From Zerene cesonia (taxonomy: Eukaryota > Arthropoda > Insecta > Lepidoptera > Pieridae), in NCBI RefSeq assembly GCF_012273895.1, contig NW_024045140.1, positions 686,261 to 750,260 of the forward strand: DNA of 64,000 bases. The letters are read 5' to 3'. Below are positions 39,978 to 51,992 of this stretch, piece by piece. The translations under genes and the position numbers were made by a program. The first letter of the stretch is position 1. Each line of letters begins with the position of its first letter. Below the pieces are notes generated by a model. The model had not been told where the DNA came from. It made no database searches and saw only the letters and a list, made by a program, of their open reading frames with translations.

Positions 39978-41407
39978 ATGGCGAAGCAAATATTGGTATT
40001 AGCTGGTGAGTTGGTTTATATTTATTTTATTTATTCGTTTATTGGTAACCCAAGATTGAGAAATTTTTAAAGAATAGAAACAATTTGATCACGAGGCGGG
40101 ATTCGAACCCGCGTTTTGCCAAACCGTAGCAACGCCTAGCCTCTCGGCAACCTGTGATCCTATTTTCTACTTTTTCAGTTTCGTGTGCCTAAGGGACACC
40201 CCAACAAAACGTTTCAGTGACCAGTTCATTTTATACTAATATTTAACTACTAGCGGTCCGCCCCGGCTTCGCCCGTGGTACATATATAGCCTATAGCCTT
40301 CCTCAATAAATGTGCTATCTAACACTGAAAGAATTTTTCAAATCGGACCAGTAATTCCTGAGATTAGTGCGTTTAAACAAACTCCGTCAGCATTATAATA
40401 TTAGTATAGATTATATTCTCTAAATATTACAGTGACGTTAATCTAAAACTATACAGTAACACAATCACGTTACAGCTTACTTCAGCATCGCAGCCAGCAA
40501 CCCACTGGGGCAAACGGTATGCGAGCAGAGCATGATACCCAGCATTCTGCAAAAACCCACCATCTGCGAGCCGAGCATCCTGTCACTCCTATCATATTTG
40601 GCATCTTTGAACGTCCCTGCATCATATCCGTATGGTAACATTGGGATTTCCACTACAGTGTGTGATCCTACGACGAATTTGGGGACTGTAAATCCTCTGG
40701 GTACGCTTGGTGCTTTAGGCACTGTAGGAAACCTGGGCGGTTTAGGGACTTTGGGAAGTTTAGGGAGTTTGGGCACTTTAGGAACCTTGGGCAATTTAGG
40801 AGGTCTAGGGACTGTGGGTAATTTAGGAGGACTAGCCAGTTTAGGTGTCGGGTATCCTGGTATAACTTGCCTACCCTACAATAATGGCTTACTGTCACAA
40901 ATCCAGACAGGCGGTCAACAACCAACCACCACAATATGCGAAACAACAAATTTAGGAGTGCCAGCTACAATAATAGAGACTTCGCCCAACCTTGTGCCGT
41001 GCTCTGGCTTTCCCTACTCGACTATGCCCATGCCCTGCCCCATACCAACGATAACTGAAAGCCCTGTCATGCCGACGACCACTGTATGCGAAACAACACC
41101 CGTTATATCCATTCCCAACTGGGCTCTCAACTGTATATTGCAAATGCAACTGCCCCAATCTATGCCCGTACCGACTACGGTATGTGAAACTACATCTATG
41201 CCCATTTCCACACTACCTCTAGGCATTCCCATGTCAAATTTACCCATCAGCGGTTTGCCCATGTCAACTTTACCTATGACTGGCTTGCCCATGTCGAACT
41301 TACCTATGACAAATATGCCTAATCTGCCTTATAATTCCATTCCCATGCAAAATATGCAATTACCTCTGCCTATGCAGGGACTGCCATTGACTATTCAAAT
41401 AGTTTAA
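39978..41407 (+). CDS. Gene A: secreted Leu/Gly- and Met/Pro-rich repeat protein
   Basis: Two exons: 39978-40005 (28 nt, ends G|GTGAGT, phase 1) and 40476-41407 (after ACGTTACAG). Together they give 960 nt and 319 residues. The splice restores a clean signal peptide, MAKQILVLAAYFSIAAS. Then come QTVCEQS and PTICEPS; a Leu-Gly array (LGTLGALGTVGNLGG and on); several Cys motifs of the type T-T-V/I-C-E/D-T-T; and a C-terminal series of (G)LPMS-T/N-LPM repeats ending in LTIQIV. The evenly spaced single cysteines in identical contexts suggest cross-linking in an extracellular matrix. TATA promoter, one short intron and a nearby AATAAA make a compact, complete gene. It converges with gene B. The layout recalls lepidopteran eggshell or cuticle genes, but no diagnostic domain was seen. 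Confidence 0.88.
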
Positions 41408-43154
41408 AAACATAGCCAAGCACAGAGAGCAAAATGTTGCATAGAGTACCAAAAAACATTGTATTTGTCTATGGTTTAAATTGTTCTTAAATTCTTTCCA
41501 ACATGGCCGACATTTTAACGAAAAATTTTCGAAAATAAAGTATTGTTTTATGCAACATTACCGCGCTTAATGGCTAAAAAACCGCGAGAATTATGGATTC
41601 CGAAATCTACTTAATAATGCGCTCATAATTTAAAAACGAGGCGTTCATTTATTGTTTTTGTTCTGTATTTATTTTACAGCAAATTTAAGAGACTTAAAAA
41701 CAACTTAGGAATATTTTCTGTGAATCAAAATCAAAATAACTATGTATGTAATTTTTTTTAGTTTTATAGCATTGAAATGCTTTTATAAATGAGAAACTTT
41801 TTGAAAGAATAGAAAAAAATTTTCAACTATGTATGTATTTTGTGGATGCTATTTTCATAGATAACAATATTTTGGGTTGATTTTGAATAGAACAAGAAAA
41901 AATCTATTTAAAGTTGGATCATGCATGGCCAAATGGTCAGACGTCGACACGATACCGTGAAGGACGCGGGTTTTGATATCGCCGTGTGATCTATCCATTC
42001 GTAAATTTTTATCAAATATCCATAAGCATAAATGCTATAAAATCGAAATAATTATTAAAAATATTTTTGAAGTCAATTAACTCAATAAAATTATTGTATT
42101 AGGAAAATCAATTAAAACATCAATTAATGAATCGTCTCAACAAAAATATGTATTATGTATGTAATTGTATGTATATGTTATATATATCAAATATATGTAT
42201 GTATCGATTTTGGTTTTTATTTATGTCATTTAATGCAAATGCGTGATAACCTGCCTCATTGTACACCTTTGCAGAGATGTTTATAAAAACTCTAGCGCAA
42301 AAAAAGTTGCCTAAATGTTATTCCAGTTGTCCAGCTATCAACGTACCAAATTTCATTGCAATCGATTCAGATCAAACATACACACACATCTTTACAACTT
42401 TCGCAATTATGATATTAATAGGATATATGAAGGAATAATAAACATAGCGTAAAAAACTAAAACAATGTCGCTTTAATGATAGAATAGCTAAATAGTCTTA
42501 CTCTTATACAGAATAGATATACGTAAATGATTTAATCCTGGCGATACTAATCCGGATAATAAGAAAAACTCATGAAATTACTGTATTATCACCGATACTT
42601 GATGAGTGTACAGAGTACTAAATCTGACCGTTTAAAGTGGGTAAAATGGAGTCTTAAAGCGTCGAGAAACATACAAGTAACATTAACTAAGGCGCGAAAA
42701 AAGTATTAAATCTGTCCGTTTAAAGTGGGTCAAAATGGAGACTCCATTTTAAAAGCGTCCGTTACAGAGAAAAAGCCGGAGGCCCGTATCCTTTTCCTTC
42801 CCCTTCCCAGTCCTTTCCTTTATTCCTCTCGCCAACCCTTCCTTAATCCCTTCCCAATTTAAAGTCGGCAATCCATTTGTAGAGGCGTAAGGTCTGTAAT
42901 CGACTTAACGCCTCTACAAATGTTCATGGGCGGTGATAGCGCTTATCATAAGGCGTCCCACCAGCTCCATTGCCGACTGTGACATAAAAAAAAAAAAAAG
43001 CCCTATAGAAACAAGGAAATCTATTGTAGGTGTAAAAAATATTGAAATAAAACATAATATGCTTGAAAAAATACCCGTTATTTACTTCAATCACAACACG
43101 TTTACAAACATAGCTTCACATATACATATTATATATAATACAATTTTATATCAT
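41408..43154. other. Spacer between convergent genes A and B
   Basis: Contains the 3' UTR of gene A, a decayed tRNA-like SINE (41935-41995), a partial Helitron (42303-42423), a dispersed repeat (42560-42740) and SINE3 (42765-42985). No further gene was seen. Confidence 0.6.
41534..41539 (+). terminator. Polyadenylation signal of gene A
   Basis: AATAAA 127 nt after the stop codon of gene A and the first such hexamer downstream. Confidence 0.6.
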
Positions 43155-45689
43155 TTACCCCTGGCACATGCAAGGTGGTAGCGGGGGGCAAGGTGGGGGT
43201 GGAGGGGGTGGGCAGGGGCAAGGCGGTGGTGGTGGTGGTGGGGTGTAAATCGAAATGCGGGCACACCCACAAGTACGGATGGGGATTGTGGGGTTGGGTC
43301 TGAAGCATATGACAGGGGGTTGCGGGATGATTAGTTTTGGGGGTTGCACGACTAATGCCGCTGGTGGTGGCGGGAAGACTCTTTGGGGTTGCACCTGTAA
43401 TGAGAGATTAGTTGTGTTAATTTAAGCTTTATTAGCTGTAACGCTTGAGCCTTAACATTTTGTTACGGAATTTTTCATGATTTTATAAAATTTTAGACTA
43501 TATATTTTTCTACATCATAAATAAAATTGGTTTTATCTATAGGCAATGATCCAACAACCATAATGCTAACATCTCACAATTTAAAACAAGGCTATTGTAA
43601 TCTCACAATTGCTGGTTGCGATACACTTGCGTATTTTTTATTATTAATTAAGGATGCAAAGATGATTATTTGAATATAAAAAATGGCAATCAGCTCAGCT
43701 ATTACTATGATTTAGTTATAAATAATGCTATTTGCAGAGATTAGGGGTCTCAGTAAGTTTTATTAATGTGGGTAATTTATAATTGAGAGTTAACTTACCC
43801 TGATTGGTGGGATCTTGGGGGGAACAACAGGAGCAGGTCTCACGACTATAGGCCTCGGTTGTGGAGGATACACCAGCGAGGGTTGCACTTGTATCGGCGC
43901 AGGAGTCGGGGGTTGGACAGGTGGGGGTTTGACGTATATCGGCGCGGGGGTCGGGGGTTGCACGGGCCCAGGTTTGACGTAGATCACTGGTGGGCTGGGG
44001 GGTGTTACTGTGCCAGGTCGGACCACGATGGGAGCGGGGCGTGGGAAACGGATTTGTCCCGGTTTAACGAGGACAGATCCTGGAAATAAATATGTACATT
44101 TAATACATTTGGTTCTATATCTGTAATTTAAAGAGAAGACTACATAGTTATAATAAAATATGATGAAACTACATAAATTCGTCACACTTATTTAGTATTT
44201 CTTTAATCTTTTTTCTCCTCTTTTATAATAACAATTAAATAATGATCAGCTTCGTAAAATCGCAAACTAATTAATTGATATCAAATCTGAGCTACTTTTT
44301 AATGGAATTCATAGATAATAAATCTCTCGGCTTCTTCCGTGGTACATATATTATCCCTGCCCTGTAGCTCTCAGGGAATCACGTATATAACTGTAACTGT
44401 AACTATAAATGGCGAATTTTTTAATTTTCGTAATCATTTCCGCAGATTCAGAGATAATCTCTAACAACGGCACAATACAAATTCACAAACTCTACCTCTT
44501 TAAAATATATGTAATTACACGTTTAAAAATATTATTATGTCATACTTATGAAGGTACAATAGACTTATAGGTCACAAATAATGAAAGGTACTTACAAAAC
44601 GTTTCATTAAAATACTAAAGTACTCTTACCATAAGGCGCTTGTCCATAGATATAATTCACGTCCGGTTCACCAGGGTTACAAGGCCTTATCTCCACGACA
44701 TCCTGACCACAAGGGTCTGGTATGGGTTCTGGGCAGGGGTCGGGTGGGCAGGGGTCCACGGGCTCTGGGCACGGTGGTGGCGGGCAGGGGTCAATGGGCT
44801 CTGGGCATGGCGGCGGGCAGGGGTCGCACGGATATTGGGGGTCCGGTACAGGCTGTGCGAACGCCGCGCCCAGAAGGAGAACTGCAATTAGTGTTAGATC
44901 ATTTTAGATAGGCAAGTGTTATAAATTAACCATAAATGCTTAGTAGATTTGTTTAAATTACAATGATTTATAAACGAAACATTATAAGTAATGAAGTACT
45001 GTAAATTGCTCTTAATAATCCCTCCTAATATTATAAATACGAAAGTAACTCTGTCTGTCTGTTACGCTTTCACGCCTAAACCACTGAACCATTTTTTTTG
45101 CTATTTGGTACGAAGGTAGAACTGAACTTGGGAAAGGACGTGGGATAATTTTATCGCGAAAACAAGGGTAGAATGAGTTGAAAAGGGAGATGAAAGCGAT
45201 ATAACCGAATTCCACGCGGATGAAGCCGCGGGAGGAAAGCTAGTAATAATAATATATTAACTAGCTGTGACCCGCCGTTGAAACCGCGTAAGTCCGTATC
45301 CCGTAGGAATATCGGTATAAAAAGTGCCTATGTGTTATTTCAGTTGTCCAGCTATCTACGAAGCAAATTTCATTGCAATCGGTTCAGTAGTTTTTGCGTG
45401 AAAGAGTAACAGACGCACACATACATATTATGCATCCATCCTCACAAACTTTCGCATTTATAGTATTATTATTCGCCATAATAAATTGGGACTACTCAAA
45501 CGCCTCCTATTTGTTAAAAAAGTAAGTTTAAGTCGATAAAACACGAATATGACATTTTTAAAAAAGATTCCTAGCTAGATCGATTTATCGCCCCCGAAAC
45601 CCCCTATATACTAAATTTCATGAAAATCGTTGGAGCCGATTCCGAGATTCCAATTAAATATATCTCGGAGCCTTTAAACAAACAATTCT

Positions 45690-45725
<36 letters not shown>

Positions 45726-48700
45726 AGAATTGCTCGTTTAAAGGTATAAGATTTAATCGAGCAACTGTGAAGACTCATTTTGTAAGTAACAATATGCTTA
45801 AAAACTATGTTAGTACATGACATTAGAAATTATCCTATTCTATACCATTGATGCAAATAATTTACAGCAAGGGTTTACATACAGACAATCTAATCTACTT
45901 GCAATACATTTTAAAATTAGATTGGGACTGTCTCGCACCCGGCGCACCAGGGATATGCATCTCTTACGGATTGTTGTGTAAAAACAGTTAACACGTGCTT
46001 CTGCAAACATCCCTGAAGCCCTACAGAAACGAGTCAGCCCCAGTAGATATCGGAAACAACAGTCTATCTGGCTTGTCACTTCTCTGTAAAAACTGCTTTC
46101 CGAACTGGTGGTAAATGGTTAAACTTTTTTTTTTATGTCATAGCGGGCAACTGAGCTGGTGGTTCGCCTGATGGTAAACGATCACCACCGCCCATGAACA
46201 TCCGCAGAGGCTTGGACCTCTGAGAATGCGCTGCCCGCTTTTAAGGATAAGGGATAAGGAAAGGATTTATGAATGGAAAGAAGGAATGGACTGGGAAGGG
46301 CTAGGAGAAGGAAATAGGCCTCCGGCTCCCCCACTCACCGTACGAAACACAATAGCAAGCTATTATTTCACGCCGGTTTTCTGTGGGGGTGTGGTACTTC
46401 CCCGGTGCGAGCTGGCCCAATTCGTGCCGAAGCATGCTCGACTCCCACAATAAAACAAGAAACTATGCAATACCGATTCTAAAGTGCTTCTAGATGAAGT
46501 CTAATCTTAATAAATATAAATTACGTATCACGTTGTTTGTCGCGATGGACTCCTAAACTACTCAACCGATTTTAATCAAATTTGCACACCATGTACAGTT
46601 TTATCCAACTTAAAAGGTAGTCCATATTATTTCAATTACTATAAATGACTAACCGGGCGGAGCCGGGGCGTCAAGCTAGTTTAATATATAAATAACTAGC
46701 TGCACCCGGCAAACGCTGTTCTGCCTTACTCTTATCATTTAGGGGTATAAAAAATAGATGTTGGCCGATTCTCATAGATACTGGATAAGCAGAAAAAAAT
46801 TCATCAAAATCGGTCGAGCCGTTTCGGAGGAGTATGGCAACGAAAACTGTGACACGAGAATTTTGTATATTAGATTGAGTTTGAGTTGAATATAAAATGG
46901 CGAGGAGAAAGTTACGATAGTGATAATATCTCACAAATATTTAAGCCATAAACTTATAAGCATAGACCATAGACCCCTTTTGTGGTGTATACGTCTGTTT
47001 GGAGCTGATCCAAGTATTTGAAACTATGTATATTTTTGGCACCAAACAGTCATAACACGAGGCGCTTTGTCCTTTAATTTTCATTTCTTACTAATATCAT
47101 AAATGCTAAAGTAACTGGCTGTCTGTCTCTCATCCACAAAGCTCTCCTTAAACCACTGAACCATCATCATCCTGATGATACTCAGTCTACCCGAAGCAGT
47201 GGCAGATGGCAGATACTGTTCTTGGTGACTCATCCGAATGATTGTAAATAGACAATAAATAAATTGACATGTTTTATTCCATTTATTTTTATTTATCTAG
47301 CTTATAGAATTGTTTTTGTCCCGATTTCACGCTTGTACCGTATCAGCCCATATATGTTCCCACTGCTGGGACACAGGCCTCCTACGAGGGTTCAGGCCAT
47401 AATCCAGCACGCTGGCCAAGTGCGGGTTGGCAGATGTCACATGTCGTCGAACTATTGATTCTTTTACATGCCGGTTTCCTCACGATGTTATCCTTCACCG
47501 TATTTAAGCAGTGGTGACGTTATCCACATGTGCAGATAAATTGAAAAATCAATTTATTTCCTGCACGCTCGCCCGGTCTCGAACCCCGACTTATCGATTT
47601 TTAAGTCCGAGGTTCTCACCACTGAGCCACCACTGCACCACTGAACCGCTTGGGATGAAATTTGATGTGGCAGATGGTAACCCGATAAAAAATCATTTTA
47701 TTAATGTGTTAGTGAGACAATTATATATTTTGTTTTTTTTCTTCTCTTATTTTTAATTTTGATTGTTATGCTTTGGATGGACAACTATTTAGATCTTAAT
47801 TTTTGTTATTATGTATTTGGGAATTTCTTTTTCCATAATTGTTTTAAAAACTGGTATTGGGAATTTATTATTATTATAAAGGACATGTGCGGGTAAAACT
47901 CTTTTCTTTGACTATATTTTTGATGATCTATTCGGTACAAGCCGTGGCCGGACAGCTAGTTTTGAATAAATCAATGATGGAAAACTATTCTTTCTATAAA
48001 CATATTTACACGTTCTATATATAATTCAGACCTCCCTGGTGCAGTGGTTAACGCGTGAGCGTAGGCTCTAGGAGTTCAATTCCCGGTGGGGACGCAAAAA
48101 AAAGGGCTCGGTCTGGCAGGACACAGAAGGTTGATCACTTGTCCATAAAGAAAATCGATCAGTGAAACAGATGTATATCATCTGCCCCATACCCCACTCG
48201 GGAACATGGGACTTCACATTATTTTATACATCATTCAAAAAGTCATCAATTACACAGTTTACCGTTACTTAAATAAAGAACAGATGAACAAATAATAATG
48301 AATTTTAACAGTATTATTACATTTAGTCGTATATTAAGAAAAAACACGTTTGGAAATCCGAATATAACATCTTATCCGCCTTGGTAAAGTGTACGTTGAC
48401 CCAAGGGTCTGCCAAGGCATCATGCGCTCTATCCCTGGTGGAATAGAGGCTGGAATCATTTATTCTTAAAATTTTCAAAGTACGTTTATGGGGTTCAACC
48501 CGAGACAAACCGGGGCAAGCGGGTAGTCAGTAACAGTGGCGAATTTACAAATTTTCAGGGTATAATAATAATAATACGGGCTCGTTTTCCGCAACTCGAC
48601 GTCAAGCGCCTATTTTGCGTGAAAGAAAAGGAGGGGGGTAGCTAGTCAAAGCTGGAACCATCCCAGCTCCTCCATGAAGCTAAGCAGCTTGTGTGGGCTG

Positions 48701-50428
48701 CTGAAAACCTCAGGGAGGGACATAGGACAACCCAAATGCCTTGCCCTGTACTCCGCAACCACCGTGCATTCCATGATCACGTGGGCTGCCGTTTCAGGGT
48801 AAAACCGTCATAGAAAACCTTTTTGATTTCTATGAGGTGAAAAAAAAAATCGCACCCCAAATTTGCCGCCCCCAAAATCTGCCCTAGGCTCGAGCCTACT
48901 CAGCCTGCTGGTAAATCCGCCACTGGTCAGTAAGTTGTTGACAGAGTTTTCAACTATCCTCTCAAAGAGCGGCCATTTCGTTTAAGTTCTGTTAAGCTAG
49001 ACTCATAAGTGTCTTATGACGCATACATTTGGAGGGTTGCCAGGTCAAATTTGGCACTAAACGTCCATGGTGTTTGAAAATAGGATGCCTAAGTGACGGA
49101 TAAGCTAGATTATAAAGTTATCTAGCTAATACGTATTACATAGTTTATAATTTTGTGTAGGTTAAGTTGATGAAATATATACTGAACGTAGGAAATGCTA
49201 TCCTAGATTATGTTTTATACATTATGTTAACCGATTTTGAAAAGAAGAAGGTTCTTAATTCGTTTTTTTTTTATGTTTTTTACTACATAGTTTAGTAATG
49301 CATGAACCGATTTTATGACTCCGTCTATATTTAAAAGTTATATGTCATGTGTGTTGTGGATCCATTAAATTCGATCCAGTTCAGACAACTTATTGACGGT
49401 GTAGTTCAAATAATTCATTAATTAAGAAAATCCTACTAATATTATAAATGCGAACGTTTGTAAGGATGTGTGTGTTTGTTGCTCTTTCACGCAAAAACTA
49501 CTGAACCGATTGCAATGAAATTTTGTACGTAGACAGCTGGACAACGGAAATAACATATAGGTTTTTTATCCCGACATTCCTGCGGGATACGGACTTAGGC
49601 GGGAGAAACCGCGGGGCGCAGCTAGTTATTCATTAATTAAGAAAATAAGGTTATACTTTGACAACATATTAGCTAGAATTACGTTAGATCTTATTCTAAA
49701 TATCAGACTAGACGTCACTTATAATGACTTTTAAATCCTACTAATATTATAAACGCGAAAGTTTCTAAGTATGGATGTATGGATGTTTGTTACTCTTTCA
49801 CGTGAAAAGTGCTTAACGTATCTGTATGAAATTTGGTACAGAGATAGATTATAGGATTCTGAGTCTGGATTAGCACATAGGCAATTTTTTATCTAGGAAA
49901 ATATCGTGTGAAAACCGGCGTGCCCAAGAATCAAAAAGTTCGACGACATGTGACATCTGCCAACCCGCACTTGGCCAGCGTGCTGGATTACGACCTGAAC
50001 CCTCATAGGAAGGAGGCCTGCGTCCCAGTAGTGGCAACATATTTGGGCTAATGATGAGACTGATGATGATTTTTTATATTATTATGTGTGTTGAAAGAGT
50101 TCTTTCTTTCAACAACATAAAACGTCTATTTTAATGTACCGCGATAATAATTTATAAAAAAGTAGCTGCGCCCCGCGGTTTCGTCCGCTTAAGTCCGCAT
50201 CCCGTAGGAATATCGGGATAAAATGTTGCCTATGTTATATTCCAGTTGTTCACCCATCTGCGTATCAAATTTCATGGCAATCGGTCCTCTAGTTTTTGCG
50301 TGAAAGAGTAACAAACACACTCACACCCTTACAAACTTTCGCATTTATAATATTATTAGGATGTAATTATTTTGGAAAATAGAAGGTTTTTTCTTACCAG
50401 ATAACCACTGCAACGCACCCCTAGCCAT
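43155..50428 (-). CDS. Gene B: secreted proline/cysteine-rich protein, 15-residue repeats
   Basis: Four exons: 50428-50398 (31 nt), 44881-44630, 44079-43799, 43394-43155. They total 804 nt, 267 residues. All introns are GT-AG: TCTG|GTAAGA, ATG|GTAAGA and AGG|GTAAGT, with acceptors CTAATTGCAG, TTATTTCCAG and CTCATTACAG, in phases 1, 1 and 0. Exons 1 and 2 join into a signal peptide, MARGALQWLSVLLLGAAFAQ. Residues 29-68 are DPCPPPCPEPIDPC-type repeats. Residues 109-228 are eight 15-residue units (P-x-P-I-x-V-R/K-P-x-x-V-x-P-P-x). The tail is poly-Pro broken by Cys. The sixth unit continues in register across intron 3, which supports that junction. Intron 1 is 5.5 kb, filled with Helitrons, SINEs and a Tc-like TA stretch, and far larger than in gene A. 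Extracellular structural role inferred. Confidence 0.85.
43275..44038 (-). repeat. 15-residue repeat array in gene B (8 units, split by an intron)
   Basis: Units begin with variants of PAPIVVRPGTVTPPS. Five and one third are in exon 3 (43799-44079) and the rest in exon 4 (43275-43394). The unit length is exactly 15 in all eight, also across the junction. Confidence 0.85.
45019..45243 (+). mobile_element. Helitron, subfamily with CTGTCTGTCTGTTACGC
   Basis: Full length, 225 bp: begins TCCCTCCTAATATTATAAAT and ends in a GCCGCGGGAGGAAAGCTAG hairpin, before T. Lies in intron 1 of gene B. Confidence 0.75.
45261..45472 (-). mobile_element. Helitron (Lep1-like), intron 1 of gene B
   Basis: Has the 3' CTAG terminus at 45261-45264 and a GC hairpin next to it. 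The 5' end has run into a foldback-family arm. Confidence 0.7.
45475..45740 (-). repeat. Foldback-family arm plus (TA)n
   Basis: Matches the right arm of 27906-28480, followed by an imperfect palindrome built on CAATTCTTGTATATA around a TA run at about 45691-45722. The same arm-plus-TA arrangement is seen near 37500-37740. Confidence 0.6.
45840..46520 (+). mobile_element. LINE 3' end interrupted by SINE3
   Basis: A LINE tail (CTGCTTTCCGAACTGGTGGT, ending 46115) resumes at about 46459 (GCTTCTAGATGAAGTCTAAT). The 46126-46453 interval is a SINE3 insertion, so the SINE arrived later. Related tails lie at 1819-1914, 6788-6912, 50938-51030, 61562-61670 and 63098-63195. Confidence 0.6.
46126..46453 (+). 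mobile_element. SINE3-like element (CTGGTGGTTCGCCTGATGG)
   Basis: ~330-bp non-coding repeat, starting TCATAGCGGGCAACTGAGCT and ending in GTGCGAGCTGGCCCAATTCG plus an A-rich tail. It interrupts a LINE tail. Other copies lie at 5448-5580, 10309-10592, 31261-31578, 35277-35573, 42765-42985, 50626-50820, 61460-61550 and 62600-62790. Confidence 0.65.
46696..46875 (-). mobile_element. Helitron-like element, GCCGGGTGCAGCTAG terminus
   Basis: The CTAG end is at about 46697 and the far end reads ATTCTCGTGTCACAGTTTTC. Sister copies lie at 3809-3990 and 57775-57955, and a fused copy at 38130-38305. Confidence 0.6.
47163..47636 (-). mobile_element. SINE2 with attached copy of gene E 3' end
   Basis: Flanked by the direct repeat ACCACTGAACC (47152-47162 and 47637-47647). 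On the minus strand it reads a full tRNA-derived SINE2 from GCAGTGGTGGCTCAGTGG (box A) through box B to GGGCTGATA. It then carries ~155 bp matching the 3' flank and last exon of gene E in antisense, and ends in GATGATGAT next to the duplication. Confidence 0.65.
47181..47330 (+). pseudogene. Broken copy of gene E terminal exon and 3' flank
   Basis: Matches the complement of 33660-33795 closely, from CTCAGTCTACCCGAAGCAGT through the stop codon, the AATAAATAAA signal and about 45 nt beyond it. A 7-bp duplication (GGCAGAT) shifts the coding frame, so it cannot encode the same C-terminus. Confidence 0.75.
48646..48804 (-). pseudogene. LINE ORF2 C-terminal remnant
   Basis: The minus-strand frame reads ETAAHVIMECTVVAEYRARH and ends LLSFMEELGWFQL before TGA. 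This is typical of the end of insect R1/I-type non-LTR polyproteins. It lies in intron 1 of gene B and has no upstream ORF. Confidence 0.7.
49431..49625 (+). mobile_element. Helitron (Lep1-like)
   Basis: Complete: begins TCCTACTAATATTATAAATG, ends GCGCAGCTAG before T. A second, truncated copy starts at 49735 and runs into a SINE2 tail at 49905. Confidence 0.75.
50161..50361 (-). mobile_element. Helitron (Lep1-like), 37 bp from exon 1 of gene B
   Basis: Near complete, with the terminal CTAG mutated to CTAC. It lies immediately inside the 5' end of intron 1 of gene B, the last repeat before the promoter-proximal exon. Confidence 0.7.
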
Positions 50429-50460
50429 GATCGTCTGATGAAAATAAGGTATATCCCACA

Positions 50461-50470
50461 TTTTTATATA
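50461..50470 (-). promoter_or_regulatory. TATA box of gene B
   Basis: TATATAAAAA on the minus strand, starting 42 nt before the start codon at 50428. An initiator-like TCATCAGA lies 30 nt downstream. Confidence 0.75.
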
Positions 50471-51103
50471 TTTAACAAAACAAATATTATTAAAATAAAA
50501 TCAAACGGTGTGACGACACAATTTTTTATGCTCAAAACTCGTTTATGCTATTACATTATGGTCATGCAAGAATGGGCTCTTTTATAATATTTAGAATATT
50601 TTATTACGTAAATTGTGTTATGGTGTTTTTGTATGTCATTCCGGGTGACTGAGCTGGTGGTTCGCCTGATGGTAAGCGATCCCGCCCGTGAACAGAGCAG
50701 AGGTAGTGCAAATGCTCGCTCTGAAAGGAAAGGGAAAGGATTGAGATAAAGGAATTGACTGGGAAACGGCTAGGGATACTAAGGGACTGGAAAGTATATA
50801 TAGACTTTAAAGCAAACTGAAACATTTATTTATTCAATTAGACTTTTTATCTATAAGAAGAATGTGTAAGATATAGTTATATATATTAATAATATAAAGA
50901 TACGTATTATATTATATACATAATATAGAAGATATATATTCAATAGAAGCACTTTTGAATCGTCATATTACACAGTTTTAACATTTACCACCGGTTCGGA
51001 AAGCAGTTTCTACAGAGACGAGCCGAGAGCAACTTTTTTATTAGAATTAACAACAGAGTTCTGATACTATTTTCAAATAACTTTTTTTAAATATAATGAA
51101 CTA

Positions 51104-51265
51104 GCGGTACGCCCCGGCTGCGCCCGTGGTACATATATAGCCTATAGCCTTCCTCAATAAATGGGCTATCTAGCACTGAAAGAATTTTTCATATCGAACC
51201 AGTAGTTCCTGAGATTAGTGCGTTCAAACAAACAAACTCTTCAGCTTTATAATATAAGTACTAGT
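51104..51265 (-). mobile_element. Helitron-like element, GGTACATATATAGCCTATAG family
   Basis: CTAGCGG(T/A)CCGCCCCGGC terminus and a TTATAATATTAGTATAGAT end. Sister copy at 40247-40410, inside the intron of gene A. Weaker relatives lie at 7537-7695, 8191-8365, 9273-9445 and 51430-51585. Confidence 0.55.
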
Positions 51266-51681
51266 ATAGATATTCAAGCCGCAATCCAACGATTTATAAA
51301 AATATTACTTCACCCACAAGGATAATAATTTGGTAATAAAAAAGATATAAATTTCATACAATAGCATATTAGGGATCATGTGTTGCATACTATTGTCTCG
51401 CCCGGCGTTTCTCGGCATCACAGTTACCAAATCTATTCAGTCACAGTTTGTTTGGTTGAACGGGCTAATCTCAGGAAATACTGATCAGATTTGAAAAATT
51501 CTTTTAATATTGCATAGCCCATTTATTGAAGTAGGATCTAGGCTGTATAACATCAAGTACTAGATACAACCACGGGTCACAGCTAGTCTTATTTCAATTA
51601 TTAATTTATTTAAAGCTAGTCTTAACTAATATTCAAATCCTAAGTCTCCTTTATATATTTGAAATTAATATTTAATTTGAT

Positions 51682-51720
<39 letters not shown>

Positions 51721-51992
51721 TGTACGTATTTGTGTTATGTATTTGTGTATGTGTATATGTATATATTATATTATGTATATGTTCAAAATTTCTCATTTAT
51801 AAAGCATTTCAATGCTATAAAACTAAAAATTAAATTTAACAAAGGCCGCGTTCCATCGATACAATATTGTAATCATTGAAATAATGTTTCGTATTGGTTG
51901 TGATGGTTCTTAATCATCTCTATAGATGGCGTGGGGTGCCCCTTAGGCACATGAAACCGAAAGAGTAGAAGAAATTCGATTACTGTGGCAGG

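Larger units (their letters stand above)
47096..47959 (+). mobile_element. Helitron carrying a nested composite insertion
   Basis: The 5' end TCTTACTAATATCATAAATG and the 3' CTAG before T (47956-47959) bracket 864 bp. The middle is occupied by a 474-bp insertion (47163-47636) with an 11-bp duplication on each side. Divergence from the other Helitron copies is high, so the outer boundaries are less certain than the inner ones. Confidence 0.5.

Noticed and set aside
40477..40794. Antisense Pro/Lys-rich frame (KVPKLPK repeats)
   Set aside because: Shadow of the Leu-Gly array of gene A; gene A has promoter, splice sites and poly(A) signal on the plus strand.
46126..46453. Small conserved protein implied by recurrent frames in SINE3 copies
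   Set aside because: Frames differ between copies and contain stops; the element is non-coding.
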